From positions 266,921-330,920 of the forward strand of contig JAMNXR010000001.1 in NCBI GenBank assembly GCA_023653055.1: a DNA stretch of 64,000 bases, in the 5' to 3' direction. The notes under the pieces were generated by a model that saw only the letters and a program-made list of their open reading frames with translations, searched no databases and was not told the origin of the DNA. A program made the position numbers and the translations under genes. The DNA is from Burkholderiaceae bacterium (GTDB lineage Bacteria > Pseudomonadota > Gammaproteobacteria > Burkholderiales > Burkholderiaceae_B). Below, one piece after another: positions 53,416-61,362 of this stretch (the stretch's first letter is position 1; each line of letters begins with the position of its first letter).

Positions 53416-53679
53416 TTACTCATAGTGATAACGACAAGCAATAATCACTAGCTGATCTTTTTCAAGAGCGTAGACTAAGCGATTGGCATCATCTATTCGT
53501 CTAGACCACAAGCCAGACAGGTTTTCTTTCAGTGGTTCAGGTTTGCCAATGCCATCCTCGGGTGAGCGCATGGTTTCTTTAATCAGCTGATTGATTCGCT
53601 TGAGCGTTTTCTTATCCTGCCCTTGCCAATAAATATAATCAGACCAAGCAGCATTGGTCCATACGAGCTTACTAAGCAT
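53416..53679 (-). CDS. yoeB: YoeB-type mRNA interferase toxin
   Basis: 87 residues, the usual YoeB size. RelE-fold toxin with the conserved catalytic layout: GKPEPLKENLSGLWSRRIDDANRLVY (glutamate and arginine) and the C-terminal ACRYHYE with the His-Tyr pair. It cuts mRNA on the ribosome. It overlaps the antitoxin gene by 8 nt, so translation is coupled. The protein looks complete and active. Confidence 0.95.
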   Translation of the reverse strand: MLSKLVWTNAAWSDYIYWQGQDKKTLKRINQLIKETMRSPEDGIGKPEPLKENLSGLWSRRIDDANRLVYALEKDQLVIIACRYHYE

Positions 53680-53926
53680 CTACCAAGGCCTTTGGCTTAA
53701 CTTGCCCTTTACGGTATTGCGCCAAGGATTTCTCAAGATGTTTTACGTTCGCGGGAGATTTCATTAGATGGAATGTTTCCATCATGCTGTTGTAAGTATC
53801 TAGGGACATGACAACGGCATCCTCGGCATCTCTGCGAGCAATAATAGCTACGTCACAATCAGCGACAACCTGATCAATGACTTGCTTCAGTTGGTTTCTG
53901 GCATCAGAGAAATTAATAACTCGCAT
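53672..53926 (-). CDS. yefM: YefM-type antitoxin
   Basis: 84 residues from the ATG at 53926 (MRVINFSDARNQLKQVIDQV); the longer frame to 54022 adds unrelated residues. Phd/YefM fold N-terminal DNA-binding part with AIIARRDAEDAVVMSLDTYNSMMET, and the C-terminal toxin-neutralising tail. Binds its own operator and the YoeB toxin. A TTGTACAA site sits 26 nt upstream. Confidence 0.95.
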   Translation of the reverse strand: MRVINFSDARNQLKQVIDQVVADCDVAIIARRDAEDAVVMSLDTYNSMMETFHLMKSPANVKHLEKSLAQYRKGQVKPKALVDA

Positions 53927-53937
53927 GATTAACCTAA

Positions 53938-53961
53938 ACTTGTCCTGTAAATTGTACAAGT
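53938..53961. promoter_or_regulatory. YefM operator
   Basis: TTGTACAA at 53952-53959 contains the TGTACA core known from the E. coli yefM operator, and outer arms ACTTGT (53938-53943) and ACAAGT (53956-53961) form a longer inverted repeat just upstream of yefM. Autorepression by YefM-YoeB is expected. Confidence 0.65.
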
Positions 53962-54080
53962 ATACGGGCGGTATGATTTGGGCGCAAGGCATTGTTTGAG
54001 TGCTCCTAATTAAGCACTTCATTCTGAGTCTTTCTGATGCGTTAGTCTGTTTCAGTATGTATCTTGCCTCTCAGAAAAGT

Positions 54081-54133
54081 AAAAACCCCAGCGCGAACGC
54101 TAGGGTTTTTAAAAAATCAGTGGCGGCTAGGTT
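54081..54133 (-). repeat. Hairpin repeat copy 1 (terminator for the acyl-CoA dehydrogenase gene)
   Basis: Arms AAAAACCC.AGCG and CGCT.GGGTTTTT around CGAA (54081-54110), followed on the minus strand by T-rich sequence, so it is a good intrinsic terminator for the gene ending at 54134. The 12 nt before it on the minus strand (GCCGCCACTGA) match the degenerate tRNA 3' end seen in copies 3, 4 and 5. Confidence 0.8.
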
Positions 54134-55336
54134 TTATTTCCCTATCGGATGTTTCACATAGCCCTCACGCGTTTGTGGAAGTTTTGCGCCTAGTACCGCA
54201 CTTGCGACTTGCGTCCGCAGTATCTGAGCCGTACCTCCAGCAATCGTAAACATTCGAGCATCTCGCACGTGGCGTTCCGCAGCAAATTCACGTGAGTAAC
54301 CACTTGATCCAAAGAGCTGCAGCGAGTCATTGGTAACTTTAATAGCGGTCTCTGCAGCAATGATTTTGGCTTGGGCGGCAAGTTTTAAATCTGGGAAGCT
54401 ACCGACTGGCACATTGGCTGCGCGATGAAGCATGAGCCGCGCGGCGTCAAGCGCGATAGACATATCTGCGATCATCCACTGCAATCCTTGAAACTCAGCA
54501 ATCGGTCGGCCGAATTGTTTGCGCTCTTTGCTGTATTGAACGGCTTCTTCAAAGGCGCCAACCGCAATACCAAGCGCCACCGTACCCGCACCGACACGCT
54601 GCGCGTTGTATGCGTTCATGAGCGCAGCAAAGCCTTTACGTAAATCACCAAGCGGCTTTAACGCCATCGATTCATGGACTTCAAGGTTGATAAAGTCTAC
54701 ATAGGTTTCAGGGATGCCACGCACACCCATTGCAGGTGTACGTTTAGCGATCACGAGCTCTTTGGGTTCGTTGCCATCACGTACAACGATAAAGCCACCA
54801 ACACCCTGTTCAACACCATCTTCAAACACCCGCGCAAAAATCAGGTGCAAGCGCGACACGCCGCCACCCGTAATCCAGTATTTTTGACCATTGATAATAT
54901 AGCGATCGCCTTTTTTATCGGCGCGTGTGGTCATTTCACTCGCGGCACTTCCCGCATTGGGTTCAGAGATACAGATGGCCGGTTTGTCGCCAGACAATAC
55001 ACACTCTGCGGCAATCTTCTTTTGCTCCTCAGTGCCGTAAGCCATGATGGCACCGATTGCGCCCATGTTGGCCTCAACCGAGATGCGACCCATGGTGGCA
55101 CAGGCTTTGGCCATTTCTTCGATCACGAGTGTCGTTTCAAGATAACCAAGGCCCCGACCGCCGTAGGCCTTTGGCACAGTCATTCCCATAAACCCTGCTG
55201 CATTGAGCTTGGCAATGTTGTCCCAAGGATAAGCCTCCGTGGCATCGGTCTGCGCTGCTGTTGGTTTGAAAACTGTTTGTGCTAACTCACGTGCTTGGGC
55301 TTGGATGGTGAGTTGTTCGTGCGTCAAAATAGTCAT
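54134..55336 (-). CDS. Acyl-CoA dehydrogenase-like flavoprotein lacking the standard catalytic glutamates
   Basis: 400 residues with the full acyl-CoA dehydrogenase fold (ICISEPNAGSAASEMTTRA, KYWITGGGVSRLHLIFA, KERKQFGRPIAEFQGLQWMIADM, LFGSSGYSREFAAERHVRDAR). The IxEGT motif that holds the catalytic base of medium-chain enzymes reads IAGGT (Gly367), and the alternative site used by isovaleryl/long-chain enzymes reads YNAQR (Gln246). Neither position is a glutamate, so a standard alpha-beta dehydrogenation is doubtful. Preceded by a CaiB-type CoA-transferase gene 21 nt upstream in the same operon. Confidence 0.9.
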   Translation of the reverse strand: MTILTHEQLTIQAQARELAQTVFKPTAAQTDATEAYPWDNIAKLNAAGFMGMTVPKAYGGRGLGYLETTLVIEEMAKACATMGRISVEANMGAIGAIMAYGTEEQKKIAAECVLSGDKPAICISEPNAGSAASEMTTRADKKGDRYIINGQKYWITGGGVSRLHLIFARVFEDGVEQGVGGFIVVRDGNEPKELVIAKRTPAMGVRGIPETYVDFINLEVHESMALKPLGDLRKGFAALMNAYNAQRVGAGTVALGIAVGAFEEAVQYSKERKQFGRPIAEFQGLQWMIADMSIALDAARLMLHRAANVPVGSFPDLKLAAQAKIIAAETAIKVTNDSLQLFGSSGYSREFAAERHVRDARMFTIAGGTAQILRTQVASAVLGAKLPQTREGYVKHPIGK

Positions 55337-55357
55337 TTTTATTGTTTGCCAATGGGT

Positions 55358-56539
55358 TCAATGTTGTCCGAGCCAGTCACGCAAAATCTCTTGTTCGTGC
55401 TGGTTGCGAATCGGAGGGGCATGCCTATATCGTACTGGTGTTTCTGATAGTTTTAAAGGGTTGGCGATCAGGCTCACCTCGCCCGAACCAGCCAGAGGGT
55501 GGGGCATCTTTACCTCGGCGCCACGGTGTTGCAGATGTGGGTCATTAAAAACTTGTTCGAGGTTATTGACGGGTCCGCATGGAACGCCTACTTTTTCGCA
55601 GGCAGCAAGCCAGTATGCGCGTGATTTCTTTTGAAGGGCATCAGTGACGATCTTTACTACGGCCTGTCGATTCATCACGCGAGAAACGTTCGTCGCGTAT
55701 TGAGGGTCTTCGGCAACGGCAGCAATATCAGCGATGTGACAGAGTTTTTTAAATTGGCTGTCATTACCTGCAGCGATAATAATCGGGTCATCGGCGGTCG
55801 GAAAGACCTGATAAGGCACGATATTTGGGTGTCCGTTGCCAAGTCTGACCGGATTCTCTTTGGAATTGAGATAACTCGTCCCGGCATTGATGAGCCATGA
55901 CACTTGTGTGTCGAGTAGCGATACATCAATCTGTTGACCTTTTCCTGTTTGGTCCCTGTGTCGTAAGGCCGCTAGGATGCCCACAGTGGCATACATGCCT
56001 GTCATGACGTCAGCAATCCCTACGCCCACCTTCATCGGTTGACCTTCAGGTTCGCCAGTCAAGCTCATGATCCCGCCCATACCTTGAATCAGGAAGTCGT
56101 AACCCGCGCGCGTGGCGTACGGACCTGTCTGTCCAAATCCTGTGATTGAGCAATACACCAAGCGGGGAAACCGTTCTTTGATTTGATCGTAGGCCAGACC
56201 ATAGCTACTCAGTCCTCCTACTTTGTAGTTTTCAACCAAGATATCGGCATTTTCAAGCAAGCGCATGATGAGCTTTTGGCCTTCTTCGCTTGCAATATCG
56301 ATCTCGATGGATCGTTTGTTTCTGTTGGCACACAAGTAATATGCGCTTTCAGACGTGGGCTGACCGTTGGCATCTTCAACGAACGGAGGACCCCACTTGC
56401 GCGTGTCATCACCTTCTTCAGGCTTTTCAACCTTAACAACATCGGCACCAAGGTCGCCGAGAAGTTGGGCTGCTGAGGGACCTGCAAGGATCCGTGATAG
56501 ATCCAGTACTCGTATGCCGCTTAGCGCAGTTGGATGCAT
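55358..56539 (-). CDS. Family III CoA-transferase (CaiB/Frc type)
   Basis: 393 residues. Opening GIRVLDLSRILAGPSAAQLLGDLGADVVKVEKPEEGDDTR, the KVGVGIADVMTGMYATVGILAAL segment with the catalytic aspartate, and GNGHPNIVPYQVF are diagnostic. It moves CoA between carboxylates through an aspartyl-CoA intermediate as an interlocked dimer. With the flavoprotein downstream it forms a two-gene unit that activates and then reduces or oxidises an acid. Confidence 0.95.
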   Translation of the reverse strand: MHPTALSGIRVLDLSRILAGPSAAQLLGDLGADVVKVEKPEEGDDTRKWGPPFVEDANGQPTSESAYYLCANRNKRSIEIDIASEEGQKLIMRLLENADILVENYKVGGLSSYGLAYDQIKERFPRLVYCSITGFGQTGPYATRAGYDFLIQGMGGIMSLTGEPEGQPMKVGVGIADVMTGMYATVGILAALRHRDQTGKGQQIDVSLLDTQVSWLINAGTSYLNSKENPVRLGNGHPNIVPYQVFPTADDPIIIAAGNDSQFKKLCHIADIAAVAEDPQYATNVSRVMNRQAVVKIVTDALQKKSRAYWLAACEKVGVPCGPVNNLEQVFNDPHLQHRGAEVKMPHPLAGSGEVSLIANPLKLSETPVRYRHAPPIRNQHEQEILRDWLGQH

Positions 56540-56570
56540 TGTCTACTCCATTCATTCATTTTACTTTGAG

Positions 56571-56780
56571 TTATTTCCAGCTAAGGTTCAACTTCTTATG
56601 TGATGTCGCGCAGTCTCTTAAGTAGAGATTAATCAGACTTTGATAGGGGATGCCTACCTCTTCTGAGATGGTTTTAAAGTAGGTCACTGAGTCTTCATCA
56701 AGACGAATCGTAATTGGCCTCTTGAGCTGAGAGGCGTACGGGTTTTTTTTAGCTTTAGAAAAATCATATTCTTTGCGCAT
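56571..56780 (-). CDS. brnA: BrnA-type antitoxin
   Basis: 69 residues. Basic N-terminus, then ribbon-helix-helix segment RPITIRLDEDSVTYFKTISEEVGIPYQSLINLYLRDCA, typical of BrnA. Follows brnT by 9 nt, toxin-first order as in the BrnT-BrnA family. Confidence 0.93.
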   Translation of the reverse strand: MRKEYDFSKAKKNPYASQLKRPITIRLDEDSVTYFKTISEEVGIPYQSLINLYLRDCATSHKKLNLSWK

Positions 56781-56789
56781 AAGTCACCT

Positions 56790-57068
56790 TCAGTAAGCTT
56801 TTAATTCTTTGGTTGTTGCTTTGCGAGCGGAAATAATGCGAATGACATTGTCGTCACCACGATAGCAATGGCATACGATGACTACGCGAAGTAAGTGGCT
56901 AAGCCCTAACAAAATGAACCTTTCTTCATTAGCAGAATGATCTGGATCATCGATTAGCTTCGCCCGTTCGTCATAAAAAGCCGACTTAGCTTCCTCAAAC
57001 GAAACTTTGTGCTTCTTTTGATTGGCAGCAGCCTTACGAGGATCCCAATCGAACTTAATTGAATTCAT
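56790..57068 (-). CDS. brnT: BrnT-type ribonuclease toxin
   Basis: 92 residues beginning IKFDWDPRKAAANQKKHKVSFEEAKSAF and ending RIISARKATTKELKAY, the BrnT pattern, with an arginine/histidine-rich middle (LLRVVIVCHCYRGDDNVIRII). RelE-like toxin inhibited by BrnA. ATG at 57068 immediately follows the operator-like repeat. Confidence 0.94.
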   Translation of the reverse strand: MNSIKFDWDPRKAAANQKKHKVSFEEAKSAFYDERAKLIDDPDHSANEERFILLGLSHLLRVVIVCHCYRGDDNVIRIISARKATTKELKAY

Positions 57069-57070
57069 AT

Positions 57071-57081
57071 GTACATTGTAC
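57071..57081. promoter_or_regulatory. Inverted repeat just upstream of brnT
   Basis: GTACA-T-TGTAC, a perfect 11-nt palindrome directly preceding the brnT ATG. Candidate autoregulatory site for BrnT-BrnA. Its core resembles the TGTACA core of the yefM operator at 53953. Confidence 0.45.
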
Positions 57082-57109
57082 TTATTAATAATGAGCGAAG
57101 CAATATTCA

Positions 57110-57158
57110 GTCACAAGCCCGCAAAAGCAAAAACCCCAACGTGAACGCAGGAGTTTCT
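57110..57158. repeat. Hairpin repeat copy 2
   Basis: Same flank (CACAAGCCCGCAAAAGCAAAAA) and a degenerate hairpin (CCCCAACGTGAACGCAGGAG) as the other copies. It lies upstream of brnT and belongs to no transcript that would need it, so it is an orphan terminator remnant. No tRNA 3' end is left here. The rest of the 57082-57322 gap holds no gene. Confidence 0.6.
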
Positions 57159-57322
57159 ATGTTTGGATTGATACGCGTCGCATGTGCTTTGTAAGATTAA
57201 TTGGTTATAAAGAAATGGAAAAAATGTCGTTTTAGTTTTAATGAGTTTTTACTACGCTATTAGATTGTCCGGATATGCCGTTCCGGATAGCGTTTGTGTA
57301 GCCGGCGTCGTGAAGATGAGAA

Positions 57323-58258
57323 ATGTCCAAAATTTATGTGATTCATGAGAACTCCGCTTGGGTAGAGCCGTTGCACGCAGCTTTTCGAGAGCTGGAATTA
57401 CCCTTCGAGGAGTGGTTTCTGGACGAAGGCAAACTGGATCTGTCTGTGCCTCCGCCAGAGGGTGTTTTCTTCAACCGGATGAGTGCCTCATCGCACACGC
57501 GCGATCATCGCTTTGCCCCCGAATACACGGCAGCAGTGCTCTCCTGGCTTGAGGCGCACGGTCGGCGTGTTGTGAACAACAGCCGCGCTCTGCAGCTTGA
57601 AATTAGCAAGGTCGCACAGTATGTAGCGTTACAGAATTACGGGATCAAGACCCCCAGCACCATCGCTGCCGTCGGCAAGCAGCACATCCTCGAAGCCGCC
57701 CGTCAGATGACAGGCTCATTTATCACCAAACATAATCGCGCAGGCAAAGGCCTAGGCGTAAAGCTTTTCCATCATATCGATGCTCTGCAGGATTATGTGA
57801 ATAGCGCGCAGTTCGAGCCTTCTGTAGACGGCATCACGCTGATCCAGCAATACATCCGCGCTCCGCAACCTTTTATTACACGCGTCGAATTTGTGGGTGG
57901 TAAGTTCCTTTATGCGGTGCGCGTAGATACCTCGCTAGGGTTTGAGCTCTGTCCAGCGGATGTCTGCCAGATCGGTGATGTTTTTTGTCCAGTGGGCGAA
58001 ACTGCACCCGAAGCGCCTGCGCCGCGCTTTCAGATCATTGAGGGTTTTGATCACCCCATCATCCAGCGTTATCAGCGCTTCATCGCCGAAAACGGCATTG
58101 AGGTTGCCGGAATTGAGTTTATAGCTGATGAGGCAGGTGAGATCTACACCTACGATGTCAATACGAATACCAACTACAACAGCGACGCTGAAGCTGCAGC
58201 TGGGCTTTACGGTATGCGTGCGATTGCCCGATATCTTGGTCTAGCGCTAAACAGCTAA
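57323..58258 (+). CDS. RimK-like ATP-grasp ligase
   Basis: 311 residues. N-terminal preATP-grasp part, then ATP-grasp segments: SFITKHNRAGKGLGVKLFHH (nucleotide-binding lysines and glycine loop), LIQQYIRAPQPFITRVEFVGGKFLYAVRVD and the metal-binding GEIYTYDVNTNTNYN near the C-terminus. This is a RimK/LysX-like amine ligase that would join a carboxylate to an amino group using ATP. Neither a carrier protein nor a dedicated partner is evident. Runs into the histidine kinase gene tail to tail (12-nt overlap). Confidence 0.88.
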   Translation: MSKIYVIHENSAWVEPLHAAFRELELPFEEWFLDEGKLDLSVPPPEGVFFNRMSASSHTRDHRFAPEYTAAVLSWLEAHGRRVVNNSRALQLEISKVAQYVALQNYGIKTPSTIAAVGKQHILEAARQMTGSFITKHNRAGKGLGVKLFHHIDALQDYVNSAQFEPSVDGITLIQQYIRAPQPFITRVEFVGGKFLYAVRVDTSLGFELCPADVCQIGDVFCPVGETAPEAPAPRFQIIEGFDHPIIQRYQRFIAENGIEVAGIEFIADEAGEIYTYDVNTNTNYNSDAEAAAGLYGMRAIARYLGLALNS

Positions 58259-59665
58259 AGGCAGTTCAAACCTAAACTTAGCGCCGCCACCGACAGCGTC
58301 TTCGTAATGGATCGAACCGCTATATCTAGTAACAATATGCTTACAAAGCCATAGCCCTAGGCCCATGCCAGTCTGCTTTGTTGTAGTCAACAGTTCGAAG
58401 AGATCGGGTTTGAATTCAGGGGAAACGCCAGGGCCGTTGTCAGAAACATTTAATTGAACTGACGCACCAGCTTTATGAGCCTCTATATCGATACGACGCT
58501 GAAGGGTTCCTGAATTGGCTAAAGACTGTGCGGCGTTATTGACCAAGTTCAATATCACCTGTTCAATTTCAGATGGATTAACCCTTATTATCAAATCATT
58601 ATCGACGTAAAGTTGAATTTGAATGTTCTTGCTATTGAGATCAGGCATAGCAATATTTATAACGCCTGAAATTAAGTCCCCCACTTGAACTTCTTGAGCG
58701 TTCGACTCACCTTCTCTAAATATTGACCTGAGGGAGTTAACAATCGTAGCCGCACGGTTGTTATCAACCTCCAGAGAATTTAATATTTCCTTACCTAGCT
58801 CTGGACTGATAATCCCCTTTTCTAACTGCATTTTGAGAAACTGGATGTTGAGAAGAGACGCCCCAAGAGGCTGGTTGAGCTCATGCGCAATAGATGCCGA
58901 CAGTGCGCCAGTCGTCGTCGTTTTATTAACTTTTAGTAGGCTAAAGATAAGGTGCTCTTTTTCCTTTAAGAGCTTAGTAATTATTTCATTTTCTTGGGTG
59001 ACTTGAACGTTTTCAATGCTGAGCTTTTCCAGCCAATATCCAAGAACGGCTACATAAGATAGGACTGAAATGCCAAGCCATGCCCATCTAGATGAAGCGC
59101 TCACGACACCTTCTTGGTATAAGTTAGGCGTAGATAATCTACCATCAATGTACAGGGCTAAAATCCGTGCGGAGGTCAGGATCAGCTCGATCACAATGGT
59201 GTAATTTAAAAACCTAAGTTGGGTAGAGCCAGTAGCCTTGGGATGCCTTAGCTCCCTTAGCTCCCAAATTAAACAGGAGACTCCTATAAGGGTGACCAAC
59301 CCAACCCTTTCGATAAACGATCCTTTTTGTCTTAAGTATTCAAATAAAACAGCGAAAGCAAACAGGCCTATAAGAACGAGAATGTTCACATTTTTTGGTA
59401 TCGGAGTATTTAGAGAGCGACAAAACAACCCAAAATAAATAAAGCTTGCGACAAAAAATGTGTTTGCTAACGTCAGCAGGAATAAGGATATTGTTGATGC
59501 GAATGCGAATAACGTAAATGAAGTAGCAATAAGCGTGAGGGCGGTTAGCCAAAGTTTTTTGGACTGATTGATGTTGTCCGACTTTAAGATAAACCTTGCA
59601 CCGAAAAGCAATCCCCATAGGATCAAAGCAAAAACAAGGAAGAATATTTCGTTTGCGTATTTCAT
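58247..59665 (-). CDS. Membrane sensor histidine kinase
   Basis: 472 residues. About seven hydrophobic helices in the first ~215 residues, a short coiled-coil linker (EKLSIENVQVTQENEIITKLLKEKEHLIFSLLK), then H-box SIAHELNQPLGASLLN, N-box (EQVILNLVNNAAQSL), G1 (NVSDNGPGVSPEF) and G2 (GMGLGLWLCKHIV). Closely related to the truncated kinase at position 1. No response regulator adjoins. The sensor region is unlike known ligand-binding domains I can name. Confidence 0.93.
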   Translation of the reverse strand: MKYANEIFFLVFALILWGLLFGARFILKSDNINQSKKLWLTALTLIATSFTLFAFASTISLFLLTLANTFFVASFIYFGLFCRSLNTPIPKNVNILVLIGLFAFAVLFEYLRQKGSFIERVGLVTLIGVSCLIWELRELRHPKATGSTQLRFLNYTIVIELILTSARILALYIDGRLSTPNLYQEGVVSASSRWAWLGISVLSYVAVLGYWLEKLSIENVQVTQENEIITKLLKEKEHLIFSLLKVNKTTTTGALSASIAHELNQPLGASLLNIQFLKMQLEKGIISPELGKEILNSLEVDNNRAATIVNSLRSIFREGESNAQEVQVGDLISGVINIAMPDLNSKNIQIQLYVDNDLIIRVNPSEIEQVILNLVNNAAQSLANSGTLQRRIDIEAHKAGASVQLNVSDNGPGVSPEFKPDLFELLTTTKQTGMGLGLWLCKHIVTRYSGSIHYEDAVGGGAKFRFELPLAV

Positions 59666-59772
59666 TGAATTGAATATGTCTACCTAAAGCTAAATGTCAT
59701 GTAACGTCATCTTAAACGACGTCGATTGACGAAGAGACGTCTAATGGGTTTGTCTTTTAAAAAGAGAGTCAT

Positions 59773-59820
59773 TCGGGATCCCCGAGACTAGTGGAAATTT
59801 GCCATGCAAAGTTTTCCACT
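59773..59820. repeat. Two adjacent inverted repeats in the kinase-TA intergenic region
   Basis: TCGGG-ATC-CCCGA (59773-59785) and AGTGGAAA...TTTCCACT (59790-59797 with 59813-59820) lie 110-150 nt upstream of the kinase start. They have no T-run and could be protein sites or element ends. No other gene is seen between 59666 and 59886. Confidence 0.35.
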
Positions 59821-59837
59821 AACTAAGCCGTCAGTTA

Positions 59838-59910
59838 CAAGCCCCAAAAGCAAAAAACCCAGCGCGAACACAGGTTTTTTTCAGTTTCAGTGGTGGCCCG
59901 AGGCGAAATC
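59838..59910 (-). repeat. Hairpin repeat copy 3 with tRNA-Phe-like 3' end
   Basis: On the minus strand: GGTCGATTTCGCCTCGGGCC, then ACCACTGA and a hairpin/T-run AACCTGTG..CGCGCTGGG. The first part matches the T-arm 3' half, acceptor strand and CCA of a tRNA-Phe-type gene, with substitutions relative to copy 4. It replaces the 3' end of the ParE-like gene at 59887. Confidence 0.65.
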
Positions 59911-60000
59911 GACCAAGATTTGATGCCCTCGGTAATAATCTTCGACGTCAAGGACATCATCAACCGCATGACGATGTGGGACGATAGATTTGGGAGGCAT
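59887..60000 (-). pseudogene. Truncated ParE-like toxin (N-terminal 24 residues plus repeat-derived tail)
   Basis: An ATG at 60000, one base after the antitoxin stop, opens a 37-codon frame. MPPKSIVPHRHAVDDVLDVE and DYYRGHQ look like the first helix of a ParE/RelE-fold toxin. The last dozen codons (LVDFASGHH) are simply the translation of the tRNA-3'-end repeat, ending at its TGA. So the toxin body has been lost where the repeat begins. Too small to be a working toxin. Confidence 0.6.
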
Positions 60001-60001
60001 T

Positions 60002-60226
60002 TCAAAACTCTCCTCTTGCCCTAGCCCGTAAGCGTTTAAAGAAAGCAGGTGTAATGGGTTCGCAAAGAGGCGAGTTTTTACCAGCTAGTAACTGCTCACG
60101 CAGCCAAGCTTGGTCTTGCTGAATCTGAAAACTATTTGATTGGTAATCATCTTCATCGCTAGCATCACGGTTGTAAGGCTTAGGTTCTGATAATGTGTTT
60201 CGGTTGCTGGGTAGGGGTAATGACAT
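60002..60226 (-). CDS. ParD-like antitoxin, orphaned
   Basis: 74 residues with an acidic, low-complexity middle (YNRDASDEDDYQSNSFQ) and a C-terminal LREQLLAGKNSPLCEPITPAFFKRLRARARGEF, the kind of tail seen in short ParD/CC2985-like antitoxins. Its toxin partner downstream is truncated. Identification of the family is by pattern and moderate only. Confidence 0.6.
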   Translation of the reverse strand: MSLPLPSNRNTLSEPKPYNRDASDEDDYQSNSFQIQQDQAWLREQLLAGKNSPLCEPITPAFFKRLRARARGEF

Positions 60227-60327
60227 GACGTTTGGCTTCAGATTAGATCTTCAATTCTGAAGGATTTTTAGCTGAAAGACAGTTTCAATTTGTAACCATC
60301 ATACCTGTTGAATCAAGGCAGCCATAA

Positions 60328-60639
60328 TTAGACGCTACCTGCTTTTTCTACGACAAGAATGCGAGCCTGTCCTATCGGATGAGCGACATGTTCAGTGCCA
60401 ACGGATGCATAAAAAATATCGCCTGTCTCCAAAACTGTGGAATTCTCTTGTCCATCGAGTCGATATTTCATCTCGACTCGACCGTCCAGCACAGCAAAAA
60501 TCTCCTCCCCATCATTGACGTGCCATTTGTATGGCTCGTCAGTCCAGTGCAGGCGTGTCGTTATGCCATTCATGTTGGCAATATCTAGCGCACCCCATGG
60601 GCGACCGGCAGTGAATTCTTTGCTGCGGATGATTTTCAT
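60328..60639 (-). CDS. Small single-domain cupin
   Basis: 103 residues of the RmlC-like cupin fold: WHVNDGEEIFAVLDGRVEMKYRLDG holds the first metal motif with His/Glu, and GDIFYASVGTEHVAHPIGQARILVVEK the second, with the histidines in TEHVAHP. Likely binds a metal; activity unknown. Monocistronic between the ParD remnant and repeat copy 4. Confidence 0.85.
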   Translation of the reverse strand: MKIIRSKEFTAGRPWGALDIANMNGITTRLHWTDEPYKWHVNDGEEIFAVLDGRVEMKYRLDGQENSTVLETGDIFYASVGTEHVAHPIGQARILVVEKAGSV

Positions 60640-60700
60640 CTTGTGACCTCATGTGTCGTGCATAAATCATACAGGCCAATGCGTTAGTTGGATAATGTAT

Positions 60701-60860
60701 TACCGTGTCCCGTAGCTGGACGCTCCAAGTTTCGTCCGTTCGACAGGACTTAGCCAGCCTGTAAACCATGTGCTCGGTATAAAAATAAAACCATAAAAGC
60801 AAAAAACCCAGCGCGAACGCTAAGGTTTCAAAGTCAGTGGTGACCCGGGGCGGAATCGAA
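60701..60860. repeat. 160-bp direct repeat unit A containing hairpin repeat copy 4
   Basis: Contains TTTCGTCCGTTCGACAGGAC, a GTGCTCGGTATAAAAATAAA segment, the hairpin AAAAAACCCAGCG/CGCTAAGGTTT and the start of the tRNA-Phe-like fragment. A diverged second copy lies at 62986-63146 in the same orientation. Confidence 0.75.
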
Positions 60861-60885
60861 CCACCGACACAAGGATTTTCATCCG
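60838..60885 (-). pseudogene. tRNA-Phe 3' fragment
   Basis: On the minus strand, GGATGAAAATCCTTGTG reads as the anticodon arm with GAA anticodon. GGTTCGATTCCGCCCCGGGT and CACCA give the T-arm and acceptor 3' strand with encoded CCA. About 48 nt match the 3' part of a bacterial tRNA-Phe; the 5' half (acceptor and D-arm) is absent, so it cannot be functional. It lies 14 nt after the RelE remnant. Confidence 0.75.
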
Positions 60886-60899
60886 TCGGATTAATCGGC

Positions 60900-61190
60900 C
60901 TAAATAATTTGACGATTTGCGGCAATGCCATAAGTCAGATTGCGTGCCCGTTTACCGATAGCCACAATCACAACAATGAGTTTTTTATCGACGACTTCGT
61001 AAACGAGCTGAAACTCAATGCTGCGAAGCTTAATTTCGTGTCTGTTTGAATGGCCACTAATTTTTGCGCTTGTTACTCTTGGGTGTTTAAGTCTTTCATT
61101 AAGCCTAGACTTGAATTGCGATTTGATGCTGTTGTCTAATTTCTTCCATTCTTTGAAGTCATCTGAGCAAAACGCTCACTCAAAGGTCAT
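60900..61190 (-). pseudogene. RelE-type toxin with an in-frame stop at codon 5
   Basis: 97 codons from the ATG at 61190. After MTFE a TGA (61176-61178) interrupts the frame; then FCSDDFKEWKKLDNSIKSQF, KISGHSNRHEIKLRS, FQLVYEVVDKKLIVVIVAIGKRARN follow without another stop. These are the RelE core with its conserved Lys/Arg residues. A single G-for-T change would restore a leucine codon. It shares an 11-nt overlap with its antitoxin, as in intact relBE. Confidence 0.85.
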
Positions 61191-61362
61191 CGATACTGAC
61201 CTTGATAGTCGGCTGACCTTTGCGAGAGTCCGCAATTTTATTAAGCTCTAAATCTTCAAGCCGCTCTAACAATGCTTCATAGGTTTTGGCAGGAATGCAA
61301 TAAAAAGCTGGCTCGTTACGATTAAGAATGGCAACAGCTAAGCCTTCGCCAGAGGCAACCCA
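61180..61362 (-). pseudogene. RelB/Phd-like antitoxin, N-terminus missing
   Basis: Open frame WVASGEGLAVAILNRNEPAF..CIPAKTYEALLERLEDLELNKIADSRKGQPTIKVSIDDL ends at 61180. Upstream of the tryptophan the frame closes with TAA and the sequence changes to TonB-receptor-like coding on the other strand. About the first 25 residues of the antitoxin, its DNA-binding part, are gone. With no neutralising partner the toxin could be harmful, which fits the nonsense codon in relE. Confidence 0.8.

Noticed and set aside
54674..55285. Plus-strand 203-codon open frame
   Set aside because: It lies antisense inside the acyl-CoA dehydrogenase gene, has a non-protein-like composition and no family.
60838..60885. 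Functional tRNA gene
   Set aside because: Only the 3' half from the anticodon arm is present; acceptor 5' strand and D-arm cannot be found upstream.
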